Below are positions 1 through 8,713 of a stretch of DNA of 64,000 nt, piece by piece. The DNA lies in contig NZ_PDWW01000017.1 in the NCBI RefSeq assembly GCF_010093445.1, positions 28,933 through 92,932 on the forward strand, written 5' to 3'. Under the pieces are notes generated by a model, which searched no databases, was not told the DNA's origin, and saw only the letters and a list, made by a program, of their open reading frames with translations. The stretch's first letter is position 1, and every line of letters starts with the position of its first letter. The translations under genes and the position numbers were made by a program. The stretch comes from Pseudoxanthomonas japonensis. Its GTDB lineage: Bacteria > Pseudomonadota > Gammaproteobacteria > Xanthomonadales > Xanthomonadaceae.

Positions 1-4
1 CACC

Positions 5-2203
5 GTGCTCACGCTTCGCCTGATCCTCGCGCTTTCCGTTTTCCTGCTGGTGCCCGGCGCGGCGGCGAAGGATGACGTGACCGGCTACCGCTGGCGCAAT
101 GTCGCCATCGGCGGTGGTGGCTTCGTCAGCGGGCTGGTGTTCCACCCACATGAGAAAGACCTGCTGTACGCGCGCACCGACATCGGGGGCGCCTACCGCT
201 GGCTGCCGGGCGAGCGCCGCTGGCAGCCGCTGATGGACTGGATGGGTTACGAGGACAGCGGGCGCTTCGGTGTGGAAAGCCTGGCGCTGGATCCGTCCGA
301 TCCGGACCGCCTCTACCTGGCCGTCGGTACCTATCTGCATGAGCGCGGCGCCGATGGCGCGATCCTGCGCTCGCGCGACCGCGGCGCGACGTTCCAGCGG
401 ACCACCCTGCCGTTCAAGTTCGGCGGCAACGAGCAGGGGCGCGGCAACGGCGAGCGTCTTGCCGTCGATCCGAACGATGGCCGCGTCGTGATGTTCGGCA
501 CGCGCGCCGACGGCCTGTGGCGCAGCGACGACGCCGGCGCGCAATGGCACGAAGTGAAGGGCTTTCCTGCCGTGGCGAAATCGCGCTCGGCGTGGGCCGC
601 CGGCTGGCGCGACCTGCGCCCGGTCGGCATCGCGTTCGTGGTGTTCGATCCCGCCAGCGGCACGCGCGGCAGCGCATCGAAGACGCTGTATGCCGGCGTG
701 TCCACGAAGGAGACCAGCCTGTTCCGTTCGCGCGACGGCGGCGCGAGCTGGGAGGCGGTGCCCGGCCAGCCGGTCGGCCTGCGGCCCAGCCACATGGTGC
801 GCGACGCGCGCGGGCGCTGGCTGCTGAGCTACGGCGACGAGCCGGGTCCGAACAACATGGCCGATGGCGCGGTATGGCGCTTCGACCCCGCCGGCGACCG
901 GTGGGAGGACATCACGCCGGTGCGGCGCGCGAAGACCGACGGCGGCTTCGGCTGGGGTGCGGTCGCCGTGCAGGCCGACAATCCCGACGTCATCATCGCC
1001 AGCACGTTCCGCCGCTACCAGCCGCACGACGACCTCTACCGCAGCCTCGATGGCGGGCGCTCGTGGACGGCGCTGTTCCCGCGCTCGCAGTTCGATCATG
1101 CCTCAGCACCGTGGACCTCCGATGCCAAGCCGCACTGGATGGCCGACATCGAGATCGATCCGTTCGATCCCGACCGCCTGCTGTTCGTGACGGGCTACGG
1201 CGTGTGGGCGTCCACCAATGCGCGTGCGTTCGACGGCGGTGCCGACCTGCAGTGGCGCTTCGAACAGGCCGGCTTCGAGGAGACCGTGCCGCTGGCACTG
1301 GCCAGCCCGCCGCAGGGCGCGCACCTGGTGAGCGGGCTGGGCGATGTCGATGGCTTCGTGCACGACTCACTGGACGTCTCGCAGCAACGCTTCGCCGGCG
1401 TGCGCTTCTCCAACACCGAGAGCCTGGCGTTCGCCGGTCGTGCGCCGCAGGTGATGGTACGCACCGGCTATTTCCACAACCGGCCGGAGGGCGCAGTCCG
1501 TGGCGCCTGGTCGAACGATGGTGGGCGCACGTGGACGGCGTTCGCGAGCGAGCCGCCGGATGGCGAGGGCGCCGGACAGATCACGCTGGCGGCCGACGGC
1601 AAGCGTGCCATCTGGCGTCCGCGCAACGGCGAGCACCATTGGATCACCGCCGACATGGGCGGACGCTGGCAGCAGGTGAAAGGCCTGCCGAAGACAGCCG
1701 TGGTGGAAGCCGACCGCGTCGACGAAGGCATCTACTACGGCTTCGATGCGATCAGCGGAAAGCTCTATGTCAGCGGCAACGGTGGCGTCGCTTTCGAGGA
1801 AGTGCGCGCGCCCGTCGGCGAGATCGGCGACTGGTATCGCGCCGAGATCCGGCCGCATCCGGACAGGTCGGGCGAAGCCTGGATCGCCGCCTCATGGCGC
1901 GGGCTGCTGCATCTGTCGCCCGGCAAGCTCCAGCGCGTACCCGGCGTGGACAACGTCATGTCGGTGGGCCTGGGCAAGCCGGCGAAGGACGGCGATGCGC
2001 CGGTGCTGTTCGTGTTTGGCGAAGTGCGGGGCCAGCGTGGCCTTTACCGCTCCGACGACGGCGGACGGCGCTGGCAGCGGATCGACAGTGACGCACTGCG
2101 GTTTGGCGGCATCATCCGCCATGTGACGGGCGATCCCCGCCTGCACGGTCGCGTCTACTTCGGCACCGAAGGACGTGGCATCTGGTACGGAGATTCCCAA
2201 TGA
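5..2203 (+). CDS. GH74 xyloglucanase
   Basis: Secreted endo-acting xyloglucanase of glycoside hydrolase family 74, expected to cut the beta-1,4-glucan backbone of xyloglucan outside the cytoplasm. The protein (732 aa) opens with a hydrophobic signal peptide ending near AAA22. The rest shows the repeated D-G-G-x-x-W blades of the two seven-bladed propellers. The two aspartates known to be catalytic in the family sit in ARTDIGGAYRW (D59) and GDVDGF (D447). The start is a GTG only four bases into the window; the frame is open upstream, so the true start may lie outside. The stop overlaps the next gene by ATGA, so it heads a translationally coupled operon. The neighbours all fit xyloglucan breakdown, which supports xyloglucanase over a plain endoglucanase. 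Confidence 0.9.
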   Translation: MLTLRLILALSVFLLVPGAAAKDDVTGYRWRNVAIGGGGFVSGLVFHPHEKDLLYARTDIGGAYRWLPGERRWQPLMDWMGYEDSGRFGVESLALDPSDPDRLYLAVGTYLHERGADGAILRSRDRGATFQRTTLPFKFGGNEQGRGNGERLAVDPNDGRVVMFGTRADGLWRSDDAGAQWHEVKGFPAVAKSRSAWAAGWRDLRPVGIAFVVFDPASGTRGSASKTLYAGVSTKETSLFRSRDGGASWEAVPGQPVGLRPSHMVRDARGRWLLSYGDEPGPNNMADGAVWRFDPAGDRWEDITPVRRAKTDGGFGWGAVAVQADNPDVIIASTFRRYQPHDDLYRSLDGGRSWTALFPRSQFDHASAPWTSDAKPHWMADIEIDPFDPDRLLFVTGYGVWASTNARAFDGGADLQWRFEQAGFEETVPLALASPPQGAHLVSGLGDVDGFVHDSLDVSQQRFAGVRFSNTESLAFAGRAPQVMVRTGYFHNRPEGAVRGAWSNDGGRTWTAFASEPPDGEGAGQITLAADGKRAIWRPRNGEHHWITADMGGRWQQVKGLPKTAVVEADRVDEGIYYGFDAISGKLYVSGNGGVAFEEVRAPVGEIGDWYRAEIRPHPDRSGEAWIAASWRGLLHLSPGKLQRVPGVDNVMSVGLGKPAKDGDAPVLFVFGEVRGQRGLYRSDDGGRRWQRIDSDALRFGGIIRHVTGDPRLHGRVYFGTEGRGIWYGDSQ

Positions 2204-4110
2204 TTCGAGTCGTTGTGTTGTTGCTGGGCCTGCTGTCGATCCCCGCCGTGCAGGCGGTCGAACTGCCCCGCCTCTTCGCCGATGGCATGGTCGTGCAACG
2301 CGATCAGCCGATCAGCGTGTGGGGCCAGGCGGCGCCGGGTGTGCGCGTGCGTGTGACTTTCGCCGGCCGCGATGCCGCCACGCAGGCTGGCCCCGATGGC
2401 CGCTGGTCGCTGGCGCTGCCGCCGCAGACGGCCGGTGGCCCGCACGTGATGCGCATCGACGACGGCACGCAACCGCGCGTGCTGCACGACGTGCTGGTGG
2501 GCGACGTGTGGCTTGCCAGCGGGCAGTCGAACATGGAGTGGCCCTTGGCGCAGTCGGCCGATGCCGATGCCGAGATCGCACGCGCCACCGATCCGCAGAT
2601 CCGCCATTTCAAGGTTCCGCGCGCCTGGTCGGGTGAGCCGCAGGCGCAGTTGGCCGGCGGCGAATGGGTGGCGTCGTCGCCCCAGGTGGCGGGCTCGTTC
2701 TCGGCCGTGGCCCACTTCTTCGCGCGCGAGCTGCGCAAGGTGACCGGCGTGCCGATCGGCATCATCGACAGCACCTGGGGCGGCAGCGCGATCGAGGCCT
2801 GGATGGATGCCGCCACGCAAGGCATCGACGCTGCGGGCATGGCAGGCCTCGACCGCCAGTTGCGCGAGGAGGAGGACAAGGCGTTGGCGGACACGCGGGC
2901 GCGGCTCGCGCGATGGACGCTGCCGGCCGACGATGGCGACTGGCAGTCCGCCGGACTCGATGAAGCGCGATGGGACACGCTGCAGGTGCCTGGCCTGTGG
3001 GAGAGCGCAGGCTGGAATGGCATGGACGGCATCGCGTGGTATCGCACGACATTCACGCTGGGCGCTGCCGAGGCCGCGCAGGGAATCGTGCTCGGCCTGG
3101 GACGCATCGACGACAGCGATACCGCGTGGGTCAATGGCGTGGAAGTCGGGCGTACCCACATGCAGTACAACGTGCCGCGCGCCTACGCCGTGCCGGCATC
3201 GGCGCTGAGGGCCGGCGTGAACCACATCGCCGTGCGCGTGACCGATACCGGTGGCGGTGGCGGAATCCATGGTCCTGAGAGCGAACTGTTCGTGCAGCCT
3301 GCGGGCGGCACGCCGCGTCCGCTGGCCGGCCAGTGGAAGTTCCGCCCCGCTCTCGTCAGTTCGCTGGCGCTCGATGGCGACAAGAACCAGCGCCCGACGC
3401 TCCTCTACAACGCGATGATCCATCCCCTGCAACCGTTCGCGCTGCGGGGCGTGATCTGGTACCAGGGCGAATCCAATGCCGGCAGCGTCGAGCGGTCGCT
3501 GGCGTACCGCACCCAGTTCCCGGCGCTGATCGGCCAGTGGCGCCGGCAGTGGGACGCACCTCGGCTGCCGTTCCTCTGGGTGCAACTGGCCAGCTGGCGT
3601 TCCGGCAGCGACACGGGCGATATCAGCCCGTGGTCGGTGTTGCGCGAGTCGCAGACGGCGACATTGTCGCTGCCGGCGACTGCGCAGGCAGTCGCGATCG
3701 ACATCGGCGACGCCGCCGACATTCATCCTGCCAACAAGCAGGACGTCGGCAAGCGCCTTGCGCTGGCGGCACGGCATGTCGCGTACGGCGAGTCGCTTGT
3801 GTACTCAGGCCCGTCCCCTGCCGACACCACGTTCGCCGGGAGCACTGCGCAGGTGGTGTTCCGCGACCAGGGCAGCGCGCTCGCGGTGCGTGGCGGCGGC
3901 ACGGCCGTGCATGGTTTCGCGCTGGCCGGTGCCGACCGGGTGTTCCATCCCGCGACGGCGACCATCGAAGGGCACCGCATCGTGGTGCGCAGCGAGGCGG
4001 TGCCGTCTCCGGTCGCCGTGCGTTATGGGTGGCACGACGACGCCCCGGACGCCGATCTGGTGAACGCCGCCGGCCTGCCGGCCTCGCCGTTCCGCAGCGA
4101 CACCTGGTGA
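2200..4110 (+). CDS. SGNH acetylesterase (sialate O-acetylesterase-like, CE20 type)
   Basis: Predicted exported carbohydrate O-acetylesterase (636 aa) that would remove acetyl groups from xyloglucan side chains. A signal peptide is visible (cut near VQA15). SGNH signatures are present: the nucleophile serine in ASGQSNMEW (S110), the GVIWYQGESNAG block, and the catalytic-end motif ADIHP (D507, H509). A domain of about 120 residues (roughly 247-367), rich in W/G and resembling a galactose-binding or jelly-roll fold, is inserted into the SGNH domain. The same inserted architecture is known for CE20 xyloglucan acetylesterases of Xanthomonas. It starts inside the stop of the GH74 gene. A general sialate esterase is the alternative name, but context favours xyloglucan. 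Confidence 0.82.
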   Translation: MIRVVVLLLGLLSIPAVQAVELPRLFADGMVVQRDQPISVWGQAAPGVRVRVTFAGRDAATQAGPDGRWSLALPPQTAGGPHVMRIDDGTQPRVLHDVLVGDVWLASGQSNMEWPLAQSADADAEIARATDPQIRHFKVPRAWSGEPQAQLAGGEWVASSPQVAGSFSAVAHFFARELRKVTGVPIGIIDSTWGGSAIEAWMDAATQGIDAAGMAGLDRQLREEEDKALADTRARLARWTLPADDGDWQSAGLDEARWDTLQVPGLWESAGWNGMDGIAWYRTTFTLGAAEAAQGIVLGLGRIDDSDTAWVNGVEVGRTHMQYNVPRAYAVPASALRAGVNHIAVRVTDTGGGGGIHGPESELFVQPAGGTPRPLAGQWKFRPALVSSLALDGDKNQRPTLLYNAMIHPLQPFALRGVIWYQGESNAGSVERSLAYRTQFPALIGQWRRQWDAPRLPFLWVQLASWRSGSDTGDISPWSVLRESQTATLSLPATAQAVAIDIGDAADIHPANKQDVGKRLALAARHVAYGESLVYSGPSPADTTFAGSTAQVVFRDQGSALAVRGGGTAVHGFALAGADRVFHPATATIEGHRIVVRSEAVPSPVAVRYGWHDDAPDADLVNAAGLPASPFRSDTW

Positions 4111-4126
4111 ACCTGGAGTCTTCTTG

Positions 4127-5803
4127 ATGATGCCTCGCCTGTTCCGTGTACTCGCGTCTTCCGGCCTGCTGGCCGCCATCCTGTTGCAGGCCGCCTGCCA
4201 GCCCGGCAGCGATCCGGCGAAGGCGGGCGCCGACGCGACGGCGGCTGATCCAGGCGACGGCCGCGGGGCACCGATTCCGGAGATCGTCAGCAAGGAGGGC
4301 CGCCACGCGCTGCTGGTCGACGGTGCGCCGTTCCTGATCCTCGGTGCGCAGGTCAACAATTCCAGCAACTGGCCGCCGGCGCTGGACGACGTATGGCCCG
4401 CCATCGACGTGGTGAAGCCGAACACGGTGATGGTGCCGGTGGCATGGGAACAGGTGGAGGCGACGGAGGGAACGTTCGACTTCTCCTTCGTCGACGTGCT
4501 GCTCAAGCAGGCTCGCGAGAAGAAGGTGCGCCTGATCCTGCTGTGGTTCGCGACATGGAAGAACAACGGGCCCAACTACGCCCCGGCGTGGGTCAAGCTG
4601 GACAACGTGCGGTTCCCGCGCGTCGTCACCGCCGACGGACGCACGCTGAATTCGCTGTCGCCGCACGCGCAGGCCACGCTGGAGGCGGACCGCAAGGCCT
4701 TCGTCGCGCTGATGACGCACCTGAAGGCCGCCGACCCGCAGCGCACCGTCATCATGGTGCAGCCGCAGAACGAGCCCGGCACCTACGGCAGCGTGCGCGA
4801 CTTTTCGCCGCTGGCACAGAAGGTGTTCGAGGGGCCTGTCCCCGACGCCCTGCTGAAGAAGCTCGGCAAGTCGCCCGGCACGTGGCGCGACGTGTTCGGC
4901 GCCGATGCCGACGAGTTCTTCCACGCGTGGCATATCGCGCATTACATCGACCAGGTCGCGGAAGCGGGCAAGGCGGTCTATCCGCTGCCGATGTACATCA
5001 ACGCCGCGTTGCGCGGACCGTTCAACCCGGGCCAGCCGGGCCAGTACGCCAGTGGCGGTCCCACCGACAACGTACTCGACGTGTACAAGGCCGCGGCGCC
5101 GCACATCGACCTGCTGACGCCCGACATCTACATGCCGGAGTACACGCACTACACCACGGTGCTGGACCGCTATGCGCGGCCCGACAACGCACTGTTCGTG
5201 TCCGAGACCGGCAACCGCGACGAGTACGCGCGCTACTTCTTCTCAGCGCTGGGGGAACAGGCGATCGGCTGGTCGCCTTTCGGCGTCGATTTCTCGCACT
5301 ACACCAACTGGCCACTGGGCGCGAAGAAGGTGGACCCGGAGACGCTGGCCTCGTTCGCGTTGAACTACGCCATCGTGCGACCGGCAGCGGGCGTCATCGC
5401 CCAGGCCAGCTTCGAGGGCAAGGTGCGCGGCACCGCCGAGCAGCCGGGCCAGCCCGTGCAGACGGTGAAGATCGACGACCGCTGGAACATGGTGGTCACC
5501 TACGGCGTGCCGCAGTTCTGGTTCCAGGGCGAGGCGCCCGGCAACCCCGAACCGATCGGGCGCGCGCTGGTGGTGCAGCTCGGTCCGGACGAGTTCCTGG
5601 TGGCGGGCGCGCATGCGCGCATCAACATCGATGCGGTGGATCCGGCCGTCGCCGCGCGTCAGATCTACGAATACGTCGACGAAGGCACCTACGTCGACGG
5701 CAAATGGGTCTTCCGCCGCCGCTGGAACGGCGACCAGACCGACTACGGCCTCAACTTCTCCGACGCCCCGCAGCTGCTGCGGGTGAAGTTGGCGACCTAC
5801 TGA
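4127..5803 (+). CDS. GH35 beta-galactosidase (lipoprotein)
   Basis: Glycoside hydrolase family 35 enzyme expected to remove terminal beta-galactose from xyloglucan oligosaccharides in the periplasm. The N-terminus is a lipoprotein signal with lipobox LQAAC (Cys24 from the chosen start). The acid/base is the Glu in QPQNEPGTYG (E216) and the nucleophile the Glu in VSETGNRDE (E360). The C-terminal third resembles the beta-sandwich tail of GH35 enzymes of this sub-group. The reading frame also contains TTG at 4124 and ATG at 4130; ATG 4127 is preferred because a GGAG at 4114-4117 lies nine bases upstream. It follows the acetylesterase gene by 16 bases and belongs to the same operon. Confidence 0.85.
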   Translation: MMPRLFRVLASSGLLAAILLQAACQPGSDPAKAGADATAADPGDGRGAPIPEIVSKEGRHALLVDGAPFLILGAQVNNSSNWPPALDDVWPAIDVVKPNTVMVPVAWEQVEATEGTFDFSFVDVLLKQAREKKVRLILLWFATWKNNGPNYAPAWVKLDNVRFPRVVTADGRTLNSLSPHAQATLEADRKAFVALMTHLKAADPQRTVIMVQPQNEPGTYGSVRDFSPLAQKVFEGPVPDALLKKLGKSPGTWRDVFGADADEFFHAWHIAHYIDQVAEAGKAVYPLPMYINAALRGPFNPGQPGQYASGGPTDNVLDVYKAAAPHIDLLTPDIYMPEYTHYTTVLDRYARPDNALFVSETGNRDEYARYFFSALGEQAIGWSPFGVDFSHYTNWPLGAKKVDPETLASFALNYAIVRPAAGVIAQASFEGKVRGTAEQPGQPVQTVKIDDRWNMVVTYGVPQFWFQGEAPGNPEPIGRALVVQLGPDEFLVAGAHARINIDAVDPAVAARQIYEYVDEGTYVDGKWVFRRRWNGDQTDYGLNFSDAPQLLRVKLATY

Positions 5804-5812
5804 ACGATCCAC

Positions 5813-5831
5813 GGGGCGGCTTCTTCGCCCC
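5813..5831. other. small intercistronic hairpin
   Basis: GGGGCG and CGCCCC form a 6-bp stem with the loop GCTTCTT between the GH35 and GH31 genes. There is no T-run, so it is more likely an RNA-processing or stability element within the operon than a full terminator. Confidence 0.35.
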
Positions 5832-5871
5832 ATGAACCGGGACGCCTGCGGGCGCCCACGAGGAGCATGCG

Positions 5872-8706
5872 ATGGGTTACTTGAAGACGTTGACGGTGCC
5901 GCTGCTGGCCCTGGCCGCAGCGGGCGCCAACGCCGCCGACACCGGTGCGGTCGAGAAGACCGCGTATGGCGTGATCGTGCGCCCGACCGAGGCGTCCGCC
6001 GCCGACGTCAAGGTCGAAGCGGTCGCACCAGGCATCCTGCGGGTGATGGCCGATCCCGATGGCGACTTCGCGCGCACGCCGAGCCTGATGCGCGCGGAGA
6101 CCGGCGCGCCGCCGGCGGTGAAGGTGGGCGAGTCCGGCGGGCAGGTGTCGATCAGCACGCAAGGCATCTCGGCGACGGTCGATGCCCGCACCGGGCGGGT
6201 CAGCTTCTTCGACGCCGCCGGCAAGCCGCTGCTTGCCGAGCGCGCACGCACGTTCACGCCAACGAAGGTCGAGGGCAAGGACTACTACAGCATCCGCCAG
6301 CGCTTCGAATCGCCGTCCGACGAGGCCTTCTACGGCACCGGCCTGCACCAGCAGGGCTGGATGAACCTCAAGGGCCGCGACGTCGAACTGCTCCAGCACA
6401 ACATCGACAAGGCGATTCCCTACCTCGTCTCCACGCGCCACTACGGCATCCTGTGGGACAGCAACGCGATCACCCGCTACGGCGATCCGCGTGGCCTGCA
6501 GCCGCTGGGCGCATCGCTCGACCTGTTCGATGCGCAGGGCAAGCCGGGCGCGCTGACCGCGCGCTACACCGTCAACGGCAAGCAGGTGGTCGAGCGCCGC
6601 GAAAGCGCGGTGAACTACCAGTACATCAAGGATCTGGCGAACTTCCCGGAGAAGGGGAAGAACCTGGCCACCGGCGGCCGCAGCGACGTGGTCTGGGAAG
6701 GCGAGGTCGCCGCACGCAGCGACGGCCGCCATACGTTCTCGCTCTACAACAGCGAGTACGCCAAACTCTACGTCGACGGCAAGCTGGTGATCGACCGTTG
6801 GCGCCAGAACTGGAATCCCTGGCACCATGAGTTCGCGCTGGAGATGAAGGCCGGCCAGCGGCACAAGGTCAAGCTGGTGTGGGACCGCATCGAGCCCGCC
6901 TACATCGCGCTGCTGCACCGCGATCCGCTGCCGGCCGACGAGGCGACCGACCTGTCGATCTGGTCCGAGGCCGCGCAGGCCATCGACTACTACGTGGTCG
7001 CCGGCGACGACGCCGACCAGGTGCTGGCCGGCTACCGCACGCTGACCGGCAAGGCCGTGCTGCTGCCGAAGTGGTCGTACGGCTTCTGGCAGAGCCGCGA
7101 GCGCTACAAGACGCAGGCCGAACTGACCGGCGCGCTGGACGAGTACCGCAAGCGCAAGCTGCCGATCGATGCGATCGTGCTCGACTGGTCGTACTGGCCC
7201 GAGGACGCCTGGGGGTCGCACGATTTCGATGCGAAGAACTTCCCGGACCCGGACGGCATGGTCAAGCACGTGCATGACCAGCATGCGCAGATCATGATCT
7301 CGGTGTGGCCGAAGTTCTATCCGACCACGGCGAACTACAAAGAACTCGATGCGGCCGGCCACATGTACCACCGCAACGTCGAGGTCGGTGAGCTGGACTG
7401 GATCGGCAAGGGTTACCTGAATTCGTTCTACGACCCCTATTCGAAGGAGGCGCAGGACATCTTCTGGCGCCAGGTCAACGGCAAGCTCAACCGCAAGGGC
7501 TTCGATGCGTGGTGGCTGGACGCCAGCGAGCCCGACCTGCACAGCAACATCGACATCGGCGAGCGCAAGGCGCGCACCACGCCGACGTCGCTGGGCCCAT
7601 CGACGGAATTCTTCAATTCGTATCCGCTGGTGCATTCGGAAGGCGTCTACCGCGGCTCGCGCGAGCAGGATCCGGACAAGCGCGTCTTCATCCTGTCGCG
7701 CGCCTTCTTCGCGGGCCAGCAGCGTGCCGGCGCGGCGTTCTGGAGCGGCGACATCGTGCCGCGCTGGGACGACCTGCGCGAGCAGATCTCCGGCCTGGTC
7801 AACGCCTCGATGGCAGGCGCACCCAATGTCAGCTTCGACATCGGCGGCTTCTCGCCGGAGAAGCGCTACGAAGACAAGGACCCGGCGCACCTGGCCGAAT
7901 GGCGCGAGCTGAGCCTGCGCTGGTTCCAGCATGGCGCGTTCGTGCCGATCTTCCGCCTGCACGGCCAGTTCCCGTACCGCGAGATCTGGGAGATCGCGCC
8001 GGAAGGCACGCCGCACTACGACAGCTTCGTGCACTACCTGAAGTTGCGCTACACGCTGCTGCCCTACATCTACACGCTGGCCGGCGATACCTGGCAGAAG
8101 GACGGCACGATCCTGCGGACGCTGGCGATGGACTTCCCGTCCGACCCGAACGTGCGTGACATCGCCGACCAGTACCTGTTCGGCCCGGCGTTCCTGGTGG
8201 CGCCGGTGACGTCATTCCAGGCGACCACGCGCAAGGTCTACCTGCCGGCCGGCACCAGCTGGATCGACTTCGAAACCGGCACGCGCCATGACGGCGGCCA
8301 GACCATCGACGCTGCCGCGCCGTTGCAGCGCATGCCGCTGTTCGTGCGGGCAGGGTCCATCGTGCCGCGCACGGTGGTGCAGCAGTACGTGGACGAAAAG
8401 CCGGATGCACCACTGACGATCGAGGTCTACACCGGCGCCGACGGCACGTTCTCGCTGTACGAGGACAACGGCCGCAGCTACGGCTACGAGCGTGGCGAGT
8501 CCAGCCGCATTCCGCTGGCATGGAACGAGAAGGCGGGCGAGCTGCGCATCGGGGCGCGCGAAGGGCGTTATCCCGGCATGGTCGCGACGCGCGAGGTGCG
8601 GGTGCGTTTCATCGATGGTCCGCGCGCCGATTCCGGCACGCTGGAGCCGGCCGCCGACGTCACCGTGCGCTACGACGGCAAGGCGCTGGTGGTGAAGAAG
8701 CGTTGA
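5872..8706 (+). CDS. GH31 alpha-xylosidase with PA14-like insert
   Basis: Family 31 alpha-xylosidase (944 aa) that removes the non-reducing-end xylose from xyloglucan oligosaccharides. A signal peptide ends near GANA, so it acts in the periplasm or outer-membrane space. The catalytic nucleophile is D550 in WWLDASEPDL and the likely acid/base D627 in WSGDIVPRW. Residues about 229-347 form an inserted PA14-like module with the run YAKLYVDGKLVIDRW, as in the Cellvibrio xyloglucan alpha-xylosidase. The ATG has a good ribosome site (AGGAG). The gene sits between the GH35 and GH95 genes, as in known xyloglucan loci. An alpha-glucosidase specificity is the alternative, but the insert and neighbours argue for alpha-xylosidase. 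Confidence 0.9.
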   Translation: MGYLKTLTVPLLALAAAGANAADTGAVEKTAYGVIVRPTEASAADVKVEAVAPGILRVMADPDGDFARTPSLMRAETGAPPAVKVGESGGQVSISTQGISATVDARTGRVSFFDAAGKPLLAERARTFTPTKVEGKDYYSIRQRFESPSDEAFYGTGLHQQGWMNLKGRDVELLQHNIDKAIPYLVSTRHYGILWDSNAITRYGDPRGLQPLGASLDLFDAQGKPGALTARYTVNGKQVVERRESAVNYQYIKDLANFPEKGKNLATGGRSDVVWEGEVAARSDGRHTFSLYNSEYAKLYVDGKLVIDRWRQNWNPWHHEFALEMKAGQRHKVKLVWDRIEPAYIALLHRDPLPADEATDLSIWSEAAQAIDYYVVAGDDADQVLAGYRTLTGKAVLLPKWSYGFWQSRERYKTQAELTGALDEYRKRKLPIDAIVLDWSYWPEDAWGSHDFDAKNFPDPDGMVKHVHDQHAQIMISVWPKFYPTTANYKELDAAGHMYHRNVEVGELDWIGKGYLNSFYDPYSKEAQDIFWRQVNGKLNRKGFDAWWLDASEPDLHSNIDIGERKARTTPTSLGPSTEFFNSYPLVHSEGVYRGSREQDPDKRVFILSRAFFAGQQRAGAAFWSGDIVPRWDDLREQISGLVNASMAGAPNVSFDIGGFSPEKRYEDKDPAHLAEWRELSLRWFQHGAFVPIFRLHGQFPYREIWEIAPEGTPHYDSFVHYLKLRYTLLPYIYTLAGDTWQKDGTILRTLAMDFPSDPNVRDIADQYLFGPAFLVAPVTSFQATTRKVYLPAGTSWIDFETGTRHDGGQTIDAAAPLQRMPLFVRAGSIVPRTVVQQYVDEKPDAPLTIEVYTGADGTFSLYEDNGRSYGYERGESSRIPLAWNEKAGELRIGAREGRYPGMVATREVRVRFIDGPRADSGTLEPAADVTVRYDGKALVVKKR

Positions 8707-8713
8707 TCGCCCC

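Noticed and set aside
2155..3777. Long open frame on the minus strand opposite the acetylesterase gene
   Set aside because: It is a shadow of the real plus-strand gene. The third-position GC bias keeps the opposite frame open, and the protein is Arg/His/Ala-rich without any family motif. The same holds for frames at 5797-8034, 8660-11122, 10560-12464, 15319-17631 and 17543-19486.
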